The notes beneath the pieces were generated by a model. That model had not been told where the DNA came from and ran no database searches. It was given only the letters and a program-made list of their open reading frames with translations. Positions 20,976 through 30,477 of a stretch of DNA of 64,000 bases are shown here, in pieces. The first letter of the stretch is position 1. Each line of letters starts with the position of its first letter. Position numbers and translations under genes: made by a program. The stretch spans positions 40,233 to 104,232 of the forward strand of contig MEFV01000012.1 in assembly GCA_001725255.1 (NCBI GenBank). The letters are read 5' to 3'. This DNA comes from Comamonas sp. SCN 67-35. GTDB taxonomy: Bacteria > Pseudomonadota > Gammaproteobacteria > Burkholderiales > Burkholderiaceae_C.

Positions 20976-21872
20976 ATGCAAATCGCCTTCATCGGCCTGG
21001 GCCACATGGGCGGCCCCATGGCCATCAACCTGCACAAGGCCGGACACAAGGTCCAGGCGTTCGACCTCGTCCCCGCCGCGTGCGAAGCCGCCAAGGCCGC
21101 GGGCGTCTCGATCGCTGACAGCAGCGAGGCCGCCGTGAAGGGCGCCGAGGTCGTCATCAGCATGCTGCCCGCGAGCCACCATGTGGACGGCCTGTACCTG
21201 GGCCGTGACGGCCAGGGCGGGCTGCTCGCGCACATCGCCAAGGGCACGCTGGTGATCGACAGCTCGACGATCGCCGCGGCCACCAGCCAGAAAGTAGCCA
21301 AGGCCGCGCAGGCGGCGGGCCTGGCGTTCATCGACGCGCCGGTCTCGGGCGGCGTGGGCGGCGCGGTCGCGGGCACGCTCACCTTCATGGTCGGCGGCAC
21401 CGATGCCGACCTGGCGCGCGCGCGCCCGGTGCTGGAAAAAATGGGCGCCAACATCTTTCACGCGGGCGCCGTGGGCGCGGGCCAGACCGCCAAGATCTGC
21501 AACAACATGCTGCTGGGCATCCTGATGATCGGCACCTCCGAGGCCATCGCGCTGGGCGTGGCCAACGGGCTCGACCCCAAGGTGCTCTCCGAGATCATGC
21601 GCCGCAGCTCGGGCGGCAACTGGGCACTCGAAAAGTACAACCCCTACCCCGGCGTGCACGAAAACGCCCCGGCCAGCAAGGGCTACGCGGGCGGCTTCGG
21701 CACCGACCTGATGCTCAAGGACCTGGGCCTGGCGCAAGAGGCTGCCACGGCCGTGCGCGCCGCCACGCCGCTCGGGGGCCTGGCGCGCGCGCTGTACGCC
21801 GCGCACAGCCTGGCAGGGCATGGGCCGCAAGACTTTTCCAGCGTGATCAAGCTGGTGCAGAAGAAGCCGTAA
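20976..21872 (+). CDS. mmsB: 3-hydroxyisobutyrate dehydrogenase
   Basis: A 298-residue NAD-dependent enzyme oxidising 3-hydroxyisobutyrate to methylmalonate semialdehyde, the substrate of MmsA. The N-terminal Rossmann motif is IGLGHMGGPMA. The substrate-binding loop DAPVSGGVGGAVAGTLTFMVGG and the catalytic Lys173 in GAGQTAKICNNM are typical of the beta-hydroxyacid dehydrogenase family. Length is normal. AGGAGA precedes the ATG. It closes the valine group; after it comes a long GC-rich hairpin. The family also contains tartronate-semialdehyde and 6-phosphogluconate enzymes, but the pairing with mmsA makes this assignment firm. Confidence 0.93.
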   Translation: MQIAFIGLGHMGGPMAINLHKAGHKVQAFDLVPAACEAAKAAGVSIADSSEAAVKGAEVVISMLPASHHVDGLYLGRDGQGGLLAHIAKGTLVIDSSTIAAATSQKVAKAAQAAGLAFIDAPVSGGVGGAVAGTLTFMVGGTDADLARARPVLEKMGANIFHAGAVGAGQTAKICNNMLLGILMIGTSEAIALGVANGLDPKVLSEIMRRSSGGNWALEKYNPYPGVHENAPASKGYAGGFGTDLMLKDLGLAQEAATAVRAATPLGGLARALYAAHSLAGHGPQDFSSVIKLVQKKP

Positions 21873-21897
21873 GACGCGTCCCTTCTCTCGACGACAC

Positions 21898-21930
21898 GCG
21901 GGCGCCGGGGTGGTTCACCTCGGCGCCCGC
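21898..21930. terminator. Long hairpin between convergent mmsB and uracil-DNA glycosylase genes
   Basis: 15 paired positions (21898-21912 with 21916-21930, one of them G-U) and a three-base loop. It sits between convergent genes and could block read-through both ways. No T-tract follows on either strand, so it is not a classical Rho-independent terminator. Confidence 0.5.
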
Positions 21931-21974
21931 TGCGCTCAGGGCCGGCGCTGCGCACTCACGCGCCCGGCGGCCCA

Positions 21975-22697
21975 TCACCCCGGCGGCGCGGGCAGCCACG
22001 GCCCGAGCGCCTCCTGCGCAAACGCCGGCCAGTGCCGGTTGGCCATCGGGTTCGCCGGACTCGGATGCAGCAGGTAGCGCACCGGCAGCGCATCGCCCAC
22101 CACCGATTGCACGCGCGCCTGCGCGTAGCGTCCCAGCGCGACGACGGCCTGCGGATCGAGCCGCTCGATCACCCGCGCGAGCGCCGCGTCGCACGGCGCT
22201 TGCATCTGCCGCTGCTCTTGGGCGCTGAGCGCCGAAGGGATCAGGTTGTGCCCGTCGCCCAGAAACAGCAGCGGGCAGTAGTTCCAGGTGAAGAAACACT
22301 CGAAGAAGCGCTCTGGCGTGCCCACGCGCTCGGCCGCCCAGCCCCACAGGCGCTTGCCGCTGCCCTCGTCACGCGTGCACGCCATGCCGAGGATGGGGTA
22401 TTTCGGGTGCTGCTCGGGAAGCGGGCGGCCGAGCTTCATGTCGATGTGAAACCACTCGCGCACCGCACTCACGTTGCCGAACGGCACGCCGGTCTGCGCC
22501 ATGCCCCAGGGGCCGGGATTCATGCCCACGAGCAGCACGCGGCCCTGCCCCGCGCCAAAGCGTTCAAGGAACTGGCGGTAGCCATCCCAGGCATAGCGCA
22601 GCGGGTTGTAGACGTGGCTCGGGGTGCGCCAGGCGAGCGCATCGAGTTCGCGCGCCAGATCGCCCGCGACCTGGCCGAGTGAGGAAACAGCCGTCAT
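21975..22697 (-). CDS. SMUG-type (family 3) uracil-DNA glycosylase
   Basis: A 240-residue protein with the unmistakable SMUG1 active-site loop GMNPGPWGMAQTGVPFG (about residues 58-74) and the second motif HPSPANP near the C-terminus. In family 3 the asparagine of the GMNPG loop positions the water and the HPSP loop intercalates into DNA. It should excise uracil, and perhaps oxidised pyrimidines, from DNA in the cytosol to start base-excision repair. SMUG enzymes are best known from animals and are scattered among bacteria. It lies 13 bases downstream of an MFS exporter on the same strand and may be co-transcribed with it, with no obvious functional link. Confidence 0.88.
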   Translation of the reverse strand: MTAVSSLGQVAGDLARELDALAWRTPSHVYNPLRYAWDGYRQFLERFGAGQGRVLLVGMNPGPWGMAQTGVPFGNVSAVREWFHIDMKLGRPLPEQHPKYPILGMACTRDEGSGKRLWGWAAERVGTPERFFECFFTWNYCPLLFLGDGHNLIPSALSAQEQRQMQAPCDAALARVIERLDPQAVVALGRYAQARVQSVVGDALPVRYLLHPSPANPMANRHWPAFAQEALGPWLPAPPG

Positions 22698-22710
22698 GCC
22701 GCGATCGTAG

Positions 22711-24129
22711 CTACCACGCGCCCCGGTGCTCGGGCACGCGCGCGACCACGGGCAGCAGCGCCAGCGAGAGCAGCGCCAGCAACGCGTAGCTCATGGCCAG
22801 CACCTGCGCCGCATCCGTCCCCATGGCCATGGCCGACGTGAGAACGGCCAGCACGATGATCACGCCCAGCTCCTGCGCCGTGGCGCGCAGCGCCGACATC
22901 GTGGCCGCGCGATCGGGCACGAGCTGCAACGCGGCGTTGCGGCTTGCGGGCCCCATCACGCCACCGCTCGCGCCCATGAAGACCGAGGCCAGCGCCAGCC
23001 ACGCCCAGGGCGAGAGCCCCAGGCGCGGCTCCAGCGCCAGCAGCAGCGCGCCCAGGCCCGCGAGCACGCCGCCGACGTAAAACGGCCAGCGGTAACCGCT
23101 CCAGCGCAGCGCCCAGGCCGCAAGCGGCCCGAGGATGAAGGCCACCACGCCCTGCGCGACGAGCAGCGTGGCGGCATCGAGCGCCGACAGCCCGTAGCGC
23201 GTGGCGGCGTACAGCGGCACCAGCGTCACCGCACCCGAGATCACGCCGCCATAGGTCGCATTGAGAAAATTGGTGGCCGCGAAGCCCGGGCCGTGAATCA
23301 GGCGCGGCGGCAGAAAAGGCTCGGCCACGCGGGCGATGTGGCGAAAAAACGCCCAGCCGGCCAGCAACGCCAGCCCCAGCGGCGCCAGAAACGGCCACGA
23401 GAGCACCCGCACCCCAGTATTGCCCAGCACGCTCGCCGCCAACATGCCTGCGATGACCGCCACGCCCAGTAGCAGCATGCCTGGCACGTCCATGCGCCGG
23501 CGCGAGCACTCCTCGGCGCGATCGGGCGGGATCAGCCACAGGCCCAGCAACGCCATTGCCAGGCCGATGGGCACGTTGACGAAGAACACATCGCGCCAGC
23601 TCGCATAGGTGACGAACAGCCCGCCGAAAACCGGCCCGATCAGCGCGCCCACCGAAAACACCGCGCCGAACAGGCCGAGCACGCGGTCGCGGCTGGCGCC
23701 GAACCAGGCCACGACGATGCCCGTGGCCGCAGGCGTGAGCCCCGCGCCGCCTATGGCCTGCAGCGCGCGGAAGAACACCAGCAGCGCCACGTGCTGCGCC
23801 AGCGCGCAGGCCAGCGACGCCAGCGCGAACGCCAGCGTGGAGGCGATGAACACGCGCCGATGGCCGAAGCGCTCGGCCAACCGCCCGCTCACGGGCAGCA
23901 TGACGACGTAGCCGAACCAGTAGGCGGTGATGGTCCAGCCGGTCCAGTTGATCGGCGCATCGAGGTCGCTGGCAAGCGCGTGCAGCGCGGTCGCGACGAT
24001 GGTCGCGTCGATCGACATCATCATCAGCGCGCAGGCGATGACGATGAAGATGAGCACGCGCCGGTCGCGCGGGAGCCCTCGCGGCCCATCGCCCTCGGCC
24101 TGCGGCTGCGACGGCACGCGATCAGGCAC
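22711..24129 (-). CDS. MFS transporter, DHA2/EmrB-QacA family
   Basis: A 472-residue polytopic protein. GTG 24129 is chosen because GGGGAGGA lies seven bases upstream; an ATG 24 bases earlier is possible. The pattern is a drug:H+ antiporter with about 14 helices: an acidic residue in TM1 (MMMSIDATIVATAL), motif A GRLAERFGHRRVF after TM2, and the antiporter motif C region (GAVFSVGALIGPVFGGLF). Members export hydrophobic drugs, dyes or metabolites across the inner membrane; the substrate is unknown. No EmrA partner lies beside it. It is divergent from the TolC-HlyD-permease operon (113 bases between starts), so the two may share a regulator. Confidence 0.85.
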   Translation of the reverse strand: MPDRVPSQPQAEGDGPRGLPRDRRVLIFIVIACALMMMSIDATIVATALHALASDLDAPINWTGWTITAYWFGYVVMLPVSGRLAERFGHRRVFIASTLAFALASLACALAQHVALLVFFRALQAIGGAGLTPAATGIVVAWFGASRDRVLGLFGAVFSVGALIGPVFGGLFVTYASWRDVFFVNVPIGLAMALLGLWLIPPDRAEECSRRRMDVPGMLLLGVAVIAGMLAASVLGNTGVRVLSWPFLAPLGLALLAGWAFFRHIARVAEPFLPPRLIHGPGFAATNFLNATYGGVISGAVTLVPLYAATRYGLSALDAATLLVAQGVVAFILGPLAAWALRWSGYRWPFYVGGVLAGLGALLLALEPRLGLSPWAWLALASVFMGASGGVMGPASRNAALQLVPDRAATMSALRATAQELGVIIVLAVLTSAMAMGTDAAQVLAMSYALLALLSLALLPVVARVPEHRGAW

Positions 24130-24242
24130 GAAGCGATCCTCCCCGCCACCCATCCATGACCGTCGCGCGTGTGCAGGCCTGCATGGACCCATTGTCCACG
24201 CCCTTTCGTACGGCTGCAGCGCAGCTTCTACACTTCGCCCCC

Positions 24243-25760
24243 ATGAAAATCTTGCTGCTGCCCCGGGGTCTGCGATGGGCGCTCGCCTGCGCGGCGCTGC
24301 TGCCCTTCACTCGGCCGGGCCTGGCACAGCGGGATGGCGCGAGCGCGCAGGGCGTGCCCCTGAGCTACGAGCAATCGGCGCTGATGCTCGGCGAGCGCTC
24401 GGACGCACTCACCGGTGCAAGCCTCGGCGTGCAGGCCGCGCGCCGGCAGGCCGAGGCGCTGCAGGCGCTGGCCATGCCGCGCATCAACCTGGACGTGCAG
24501 GCGCTGCGCTACCAGAAGACGGTGACGGTCTCGCTCGATGCCCTGCGCGAGCGTGCGCAGGGCGCGGCGGGCAACGTGCTCGGCGGCATCGCGGCGCAAG
24601 GCGTGCCGGGCGTGGACAGCGGCGCGGTCGGCCAGGTCATCGACCAGGTGCAGGCGGCTCTGCCCACGATGTTCCGGCCCATCCCATCCGAGATCAGCGC
24701 CAGCGCGCGCCAGAGCCTGCTGCACCCCACGCTCTCGACCATCGTGCCGCTGTACACCGGCGGCGCCATCACCGCCGCCAAGGCGGCGGGGCGCTCGGGC
24801 GTGGACGTCGCCGAGGCGGCGGGCGACGGTGTGCGCGAGGCGCAGCGCTTTGCCCTGGCCAAGGCCTATTTCGCGCAGGTGCTGGCCGAGCAGGTGCTGG
24901 CCGTCTCGCGCGAGACGCTGGCCGGTTTTGAAGAACACCTGGGCAACGCACGCAAGATGCAGGCACAGGGCCAGCTCAGCGAGGCGCGCGTGCTGCAGGT
25001 GGTCGTGGCGCGCGACAGCGCCGAGCGCACCGTGCAGCGCTCGCAAGGCCAATACGCCGCCGCGGTGCAGACACTGGAGCAGCTGCTGCGCAGCGAGCAG
25101 CCGGTGGCGCCCACCAACACGCTCTTCGTGCTGAGCCACCCCCTGCCGCCGGTGCAGGACTATCTGGGCGCAGCCGAGGCGCAGCACCCTGCGCTGCGCC
25201 AGGCCCGCGCCGCGCACGAGACGGCGCGCCACGGCACGGAACTGGCGCAGGCTGCGAAAAAGCCCACGGTCTTCGCCTTCGGCAGCATCAACCTCAACCG
25301 CCGCCACGAACTGCTGACCGAGCCCGACTGGATCATCGGCGTGGGCATGCGCTACACGCTCTGGCCGCAGGTGGACCGCGCCAGCAACGAAGCGGCCGCG
25401 CAGGCGAGGGAAGAAGCCGCTGAGGCCGCCACGCGCGAGACCTGGATGCAGATCCAGACCGGCATCCACCAGAGCTGGCAGATGACCGAGGCGGCGCGGC
25501 GCGAATTCCTGTCGCTCGCATCCAGCATTCGCTCGGCGCAGGAATCGCTGCGCGTGCAGGAGATTTCGTTTCGCGAGGGCGTGGGCACGATGAGCGAGCT
25601 GATCGACGCGCGCAACGCGCTGGCCCAGGCGCTCACCGAGCGCGCGAGCGCGGCCTACAAATACGATCTGTCGCTCGCCTCGCTGCTGCTCGCCAGCGGC
25701 CAGGGCGAGCAGTTCCAGGACTATCTGCTGCGTGCCGACGAGCACGTGACCAAGCCATGA
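24243..25760 (+). CDS. TolC-family outer-membrane efflux protein
   Basis: A 505-residue outer-membrane channel. ATG 24243 gives a proper signal peptide (MKILLLPRGLRWALACAALL, cleavage near GLAQ). The mature part has two coiled-coil repeats of the OEP domain, with characteristic stretches such as YFAQVLAEQVLAVSRETLAGFEEH and TMSELIDARNALAQALTERASAAYKYDLSLASLLLA. TolC-like trimers form the outer-membrane exit duct for tripartite export. The stop codon overlaps the start of the membrane-fusion gene (ATGA), so it is the first gene of a three-gene efflux operon. Substrate unknown. Confidence 0.85.
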   Translation: MKILLLPRGLRWALACAALLPFTRPGLAQRDGASAQGVPLSYEQSALMLGERSDALTGASLGVQAARRQAEALQALAMPRINLDVQALRYQKTVTVSLDALRERAQGAAGNVLGGIAAQGVPGVDSGAVGQVIDQVQAALPTMFRPIPSEISASARQSLLHPTLSTIVPLYTGGAITAAKAAGRSGVDVAEAAGDGVREAQRFALAKAYFAQVLAEQVLAVSRETLAGFEEHLGNARKMQAQGQLSEARVLQVVVARDSAERTVQRSQGQYAAAVQTLEQLLRSEQPVAPTNTLFVLSHPLPPVQDYLGAAEAQHPALRQARAAHETARHGTELAQAAKKPTVFAFGSINLNRRHELLTEPDWIIGVGMRYTLWPQVDRASNEAAAQAREEAAEAATRETWMQIQTGIHQSWQMTEAARREFLSLASSIRSAQESLRVQEISFREGVGTMSELIDARNALAQALTERASAAYKYDLSLASLLLASGQGEQFQDYLLRADEHVTKP

Positions 25761-26773
25761 GCCCAAGCCCCCTGCCCCCGACATCGCGGCGCATCCTGCG
25801 CGCCGTGGCCGCGTTCTTCGTCCTGTTTGCATTCGCCGCCTTCATCGCCTGGGGCCTGAAGCAGGCCACGCGGCCCGTGCCCCAGCAGATTCAGGGCATG
25901 GTGGACACTCAGCAGATCAACGCCGCCACGCGCATGACGGGGCGTGTGCTGGAGGTGCTGGTGCACGAGGGTGAATCCGTGCAGGCCGGGCAGTTGCTCG
26001 CCCGGCTGGTGAACCCCGAAATCGCCGCACAGGAAGACCAGGCGCTGGCCTCGCTCGCAAGTGCCCAGGCGCTGCGCGAACGCACCGACGCGGGTGCGCG
26101 CCACCAGGACATCGCCTCGCTCAAAGCGACGTGGCAGAGCGCGCAGGCACAGGCAGATCTCGCCGCCGTGACGGCGCGGCGCATGCGCAATCTGTTTGAC
26201 CAGCAGGTCATCTCCGAACAGCGGCGCGACGATGCCGTGGCCGCACAAAAGGCCAGCGAAGAGGCGGCGCGCGCGGCGCAGCTGCAGTACCTCAAGGCAC
26301 TGGAAGGCACGCGCGCCGAAGACAGGAAAGTCGCAGCCAGCCAGGTCGAGGGCGCGCAGGCACGCGTGCGCGGCGCCCGCTCGATCAGCGCGGAGCTTGA
26401 GCTGCTGGCCCCCGCGACGGGCGAGGTGGACAAGGTCTTTGCCCACCCCGGCGAGATCGTGCTGCCGGGCGTGCCCGCGATCACGCTGGTGGACCTCTCC
26501 AAACTGTGGGTGGCCTTCAACGTGCGCGAAGACCAGTACGGGGCGCTGGCCGTGGGCAAGGCACTCAAGGGCAGCATTCCGGCACTCAAGCTGGACAACG
26601 TGGCCTTCAAGGTGAGCCACATCCGCGCCCAGGGCGACTTCGCCACCTGGCGCGCCACGCGCCAGTCGAGCGGCTACGACGTCAAGAGCTTCGAGGTGCG
26701 CGCGCTGCCGCTGCAGCCCATCGAGGGCCTGCGCCCCGGCATGAGCGTGCTGTTCGCGTGGCCACAGGATTGA
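25757..26773 (+). CDS. HlyD-family membrane-fusion protein
   Basis: A 338-residue periplasmic adaptor anchored by one N-terminal helix (AVAAFFVLFAFAAFIAWGL, about 17-35). The biotinyl-lipoyl half motif TGRVLEVLVHEGESVQAGQLLARL and its partner LLAPATGEVDKVFAHPGEIVLPG bracket a coiled-coil hairpin rich in alanine and glutamine. It resembles the YhiI/YbhG group that works with ABC-2 permeases. It would bridge the inner-membrane permease to the TolC-like channel. It overlaps the TolC gene by four bases and the permease by up to 16. Confidence 0.87.
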   Translation: MSPSPLPPTSRRILRAVAAFFVLFAFAAFIAWGLKQATRPVPQQIQGMVDTQQINAATRMTGRVLEVLVHEGESVQAGQLLARLVNPEIAAQEDQALASLASAQALRERTDAGARHQDIASLKATWQSAQAQADLAAVTARRMRNLFDQQVISEQRRDDAVAAQKASEEAARAAQLQYLKALEGTRAEDRKVAASQVEGAQARVRGARSISAELELLAPATGEVDKVFAHPGEIVLPGVPAITLVDLSKLWVAFNVREDQYGALAVGKALKGSIPALKLDNVAFKVSHIRAQGDFATWRATRQSSGYDVKSFEVRALPLQPIEGLRPGMSVLFAWPQD

Positions 26774-29052
26774 GCTTCCCTCGCGCTTTCGCCGCATCGC
26801 TGCGCCGCGAGCTCGCGCTATTGGCGCGTAGCCGTTGGGATCTCTTTCTGCTCGTCGGCCTGCCGCTCGTTGCCGTTGTCACGCTGGCGCTGATGTTTCG
26901 CCCCGGCAGCTTCAACCAGGTGCCGATCGCGGTGGTCGATGCCGATCACTCGGCGCTCAGCCGCGCCCTCGTGCGCGCGCTGCAGGCCACGCCCAAGCTG
27001 CAGGTCACCGCCAGCCCCGTGGCACTGCCCGAGGCGATGGCGCTGATGCGCGCGGACCGGGCCTACGCCGTGGTCTACCTGCCGCCGGGCCTTGAAGACC
27101 ACAAAGCGCGGCGCGAGGACGATGCCGTCATCGTCTACTTCAACGCGGCGTTCCAGACCGTTGCCTCGCAGGCGGCCGATGCCGCACAGGCCGCCGTGCA
27201 GCAGGCGCTGGCGCCGCCCCGGCTCCAGGAGCTGGCGCACCTCATCGGTTTTCATCCGCCCAAGGTGCAGGTCAGCATCATCGGCAACCCGCAGGCGAGC
27301 TTCGAGCTGTTTCTCGAAACCCTCGCCACGCCGCTGGTGCTGGCGATGCTGCTGGGCTGTGCGGCGGTGTATGCGGTGGGACGCGAATGGGCGGACGGCA
27401 CGCTGGCCACATGGCTGCAGGCCAGCGGCAGACGCACCTTCGCGGCGCTGCTGGGCAAGCTGCTGCCCTACGTGCTGGTGTTCTGGCTCTGGGGCGTGGC
27501 CTTCACCCTGTACCTGGCAGGCATGCGCGACTGGCACGTGGCAGGGCCGCTGGGCTACCTGCTGCTGGTGCAGTTCATCTTCTACGCGGGCGTGGGCGCG
27601 CTCTCGGCCATGCTGGTCGCACTGCTCAAGGATCTGGACACCGCCCTGTCGGTCTCGGCCTTTTACCTTGGCTCGGGCCTGTCGTTCGCCGGGGCCACGC
27701 TCACGCTCAACGGCAGCCCGCTCTTCGTGCGCGCCTGGTCGGCCGTGCTGCCGAGCACGAGCTACGTGCAGATCCAGGAGCAGCAATGGGTGATGGGCTC
27801 GCCGCTGGCCAGCAGCGCGGTGCCGCTGGCCATCCTCCTCGCCTTCGTCGCTGTGCCCATGGCGGTGGCGGTCTGGGGGCTCGCCCGCCTGGCCCGCACC
27901 GGCGCCCGTCCGATGCCGCTGCGGGCCGCGCCCACGCCCGAGCGCTGGCTGGGCGCCCTTGCGCAGACGCTGCACACCGTGGCCATCAACCGCCCCATCG
28001 TGCTCACGGCCGTGGCGGCCGTGGTGCTCTACGGCTTCTACTACCCCTCGGCCTATTCCATCCAGACGGTGGTGAAAATTCCCGTGGCCGTGGTCGACCT
28101 CGACCACTCGCCGCTCAGCCGCAGCCTGCTCAGGCACCTGGACGCCACGCGCGTGGTGCGCGTCGCCACGCAGGCGGATTCCATCGCCGAGGCGCAGCAG
28201 CTGCTCCGGGCCGACGCGGTCGATGGCGTGATCGTCGTCGCCAGCGGCCTGCAGGCGAGCGTGCTCAAGGGCCAGCCCGGCGGCGTGAGCGTGGACATCA
28301 AGGGTGCCTATCTGGTGCGCGCGCGCTTCGTCGGCGAGGCGCTGCGCGGCGCCATCGGCGGCGCGATGCAGGACATCGTCCGCCCCATCGCCTCCATCGC
28401 CCACGTGGGAAGAATCACGGTGCACCAGCGCGCGCTCTTCAACCCCGACAACGGCTACGGCAGCTACGTCGTGCCCGGCGTGGCCTCCGTCATCCTGCAG
28501 GCCACGCTGCTCTTCGCGGTGGCGATGTTCATGGGCCTGAAGCGCGAGTGCGGTCCCTGGCGCATGTCGCACCGCGCCTTTCTCGGCACCTGGAGCGCGT
28601 TCACGCTGCTGGGCAGCCTGATGAGCGGGTTCTTTTTCGGCTTCATCTTCTGGTACCAGGACTACCCGCGCGGCGGCAACTTCTGGGGGCTGCTCTTGTG
28701 CGTGCCGCTGTTCGCTGCCAGTGTCTCTGCGCTGGGCCTGCTCGTGGGCTCGCTCTTCGAGCGCCACGAGCGCAGCATGCAGATCCTGGCGGGCACCTCG
28801 ATCCCGGTGTTCTTCCTCTCGGGGCTGTCGTGGCCGTTTCTGGCGATGCCGCCGCTGATGGTGGCGCTGGCCCAGCTCATACCCTCGACCACGGCGGTGC
28901 TGATGTTCGTGCAGCTCAACGCCATGGGCGCGTCGCTGGCCGAAATCGCCCCCAAAGTCACGACTCTCGCGCTGATCGCGCTGCTGTACGGCGCCGCCGC
29001 CTGGCTGCGCCTGACGAGGGCGTCCGAGCAGCCAGCAACCGCACCCGCCTGA
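26758..29052 (+). CDS. Double ABC-2 type permease (two fused halves)
   Basis: About 764 residues from GTG 26758; TTG 26770, overlapping the HlyD stop, is an alternative. Each half has the ABC-2 membrane_3 layout: one N-terminal helix, a periplasmic domain, then five helices. The halves resemble each other: VPIAVVDADHSALSRALVRAL in the first and IPVAVVDLDHSPLSRSLLRHL in the second. The protein is therefore a tandem fusion of two YhhJ/YbhS/R-like subunits, giving the roughly 12 helices a complete transporter needs. No ATP-binding domain is present in it or in the adjoining genes, unlike the yhhJ-rbbA-yhiI operon. The operon suggests export of a drug, lipid or polymer through the TolC-like duct. 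Confidence 0.82.
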   Translation: MATGLSFPRAFAASLRRELALLARSRWDLFLLVGLPLVAVVTLALMFRPGSFNQVPIAVVDADHSALSRALVRALQATPKLQVTASPVALPEAMALMRADRAYAVVYLPPGLEDHKARREDDAVIVYFNAAFQTVASQAADAAQAAVQQALAPPRLQELAHLIGFHPPKVQVSIIGNPQASFELFLETLATPLVLAMLLGCAAVYAVGREWADGTLATWLQASGRRTFAALLGKLLPYVLVFWLWGVAFTLYLAGMRDWHVAGPLGYLLLVQFIFYAGVGALSAMLVALLKDLDTALSVSAFYLGSGLSFAGATLTLNGSPLFVRAWSAVLPSTSYVQIQEQQWVMGSPLASSAVPLAILLAFVAVPMAVAVWGLARLARTGARPMPLRAAPTPERWLGALAQTLHTVAINRPIVLTAVAAVVLYGFYYPSAYSIQTVVKIPVAVVDLDHSPLSRSLLRHLDATRVVRVATQADSIAEAQQLLRADAVDGVIVVASGLQASVLKGQPGGVSVDIKGAYLVRARFVGEALRGAIGGAMQDIVRPIASIAHVGRITVHQRALFNPDNGYGSYVVPGVASVILQATLLFAVAMFMGLKRECGPWRMSHRAFLGTWSAFTLLGSLMSGFFFGFIFWYQDYPRGGNFWGLLLCVPLFAASVSALGLLVGSLFERHERSMQILAGTSIPVFFLSGLSWPFLAMPPLMVALAQLIPSTTAVLMFVQLNAMGASLAEIAPKVTTLALIALLYGAAAWLRLTRASEQPATAPA

Positions 29053-29140
29053 CGGCCTTGCACGCGGTGCCGACGAGTCGCCGGGCACACTGATAAGCTA
29101 GTTGGCTACTTTCCAAACGAAGTCTCACGGGGGCTGTCGC

Positions 29141-30463
29141 ATGACGCAATTGAACGAAACCCACGACCCCGAGCTGCGCAGCTGGGTCACCTCCGCCCAC
29201 GCCACGGGCACGGATTTTCCGATCCAGAACCTGCCCTTCGCCATCTTCCGCCGCAAGGGCAGCGCCGAGCCGCTGCGTGGCGGCGTGGCGATCGGCGATC
29301 AGATCGTGGACCTGGCGGAACTGGCCCAGGCCCGGCCCTTCAGCGGCCGCGCCGCCGAGGCGCTGGCCGCAGGCAGCCAGGGCACGCTCAACGCGCTGAT
29401 GGCGCTCGGCCCCGCGCACTGGAGCGCGCTGCGCCTGGCGCTCTCGCGCGCGCTGCGGGCAGGCGCACACGAGCAGGCCACGGTGCAGGTCTGCCTGGCG
29501 CCGCAGGCACAGGTGGAGTACGCGCTGCCCGCGCGCATTGGCGACTACACCGACTTCTATACCTCAATCTACCACGCGACCAACGTCGGGCGCCTCTTCC
29601 GACCCGACAACCCTCTGATGCCCAATTACAAGTGGGTGCCGATCGGCTACCACGGCCGCGCATCGAGCGTGATGGTCTCGGGTCAGAACTTCGCCCGCCC
29701 CTGCGGCCAGCTCAAGGCGCCCGACGCCGCCGCGCCGGTGCTGGGCGCGAGCCGGCGCCTCGATATCGAGCTGGAGCTGGGCGTGTTCATCGGCCAGGCC
29801 AACGCGCTGGGCGAGCCGGTACCCATGGCCGAGGCCGAGGACCATGTGTTCGGCATCTGCCTGCTCAACGACTGGTCGGCGCGCGACATTCAGGGCTGGG
29901 AATACCAGCCGCTCGGTCCGTTTCTGTCGAAGAATTTCGCCACCACGATCTCGCCCTGGATCGTGACGCTGGAGGCGCTCGCGCCCTACCGCACGGCGTT
30001 CGAGCGCCCGGCGGGCGACCCGGCGCCACTGCCCTACCTGGACAGCGCGCGCAACCAGAGCGCGGGGGCCTTCGACATCCAGCTCTCCGTCGGCCTGCAG
30101 ACACCCAGGATGCGCGCGCAGGACGCTGCAGCCGAAGCCACGATCTGCCGCACCAGCTACCGCCACGCCTACTGGACCGTGGCGCAGATGGTCACGCACC
30201 ACAGTGTCAACGGCTGCAACCTGCAGCCCGGCGACCTGCTGGGCACGGGCACGCTCTCCGGCCCCACGATCGATCAGGCGGGCGCGCTGCTGGAGCTGAC
30301 CATGGGCGGCAAGCACCCGATCCAGCTGCCGGGCGGCGAGGCGCGCACCTTCCTGGAAGACGGCGACGCGGTGGTACTGCGTGGCTGGTGCGAGAAGGCC
30401 GGCCACGCGCGCATCGGCTTTGGCGAATGCCGCGGCCAGGTGCTGCCCGCGCGCACGCTCTGA
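29141..30463 (+). CDS. fahA: Fumarylacetoacetase
   Basis: The 440-residue enzyme hydrolyses fumarylacetoacetate to fumarate and acetoacetate, the last step of tyrosine/homogentisate catabolism. ATG 29141 is used; a TTG 39 bases earlier is in frame but less likely. The FAH signature runs DFYTSIYHATNVGRLFRPDN and YKWVPIGYHGRASS, with metal-binding acids in LELGVFIGQ and NDWSARDIQGWEYQPLG. An N-terminal SH3-like FAA domain precedes it. It is followed after 14 bases by maiA, the preceding step. Homogentisate dioxygenase is not in the window. Confidence 0.94.
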   Translation: MTQLNETHDPELRSWVTSAHATGTDFPIQNLPFAIFRRKGSAEPLRGGVAIGDQIVDLAELAQARPFSGRAAEALAAGSQGTLNALMALGPAHWSALRLALSRALRAGAHEQATVQVCLAPQAQVEYALPARIGDYTDFYTSIYHATNVGRLFRPDNPLMPNYKWVPIGYHGRASSVMVSGQNFARPCGQLKAPDAAAPVLGASRRLDIELELGVFIGQANALGEPVPMAEAEDHVFGICLLNDWSARDIQGWEYQPLGPFLSKNFATTISPWIVTLEALAPYRTAFERPAGDPAPLPYLDSARNQSAGAFDIQLSVGLQTPRMRAQDAAAEATICRTSYRHAYWTVAQMVTHHSVNGCNLQPGDLLGTGTLSGPTIDQAGALLELTMGGKHPIQLPGGEARTFLEDGDAVVLRGWCEKAGHARIGFGECRGQVLPARTL

Positions 30464-30477
30464 ATGAAGGCGTGGCC

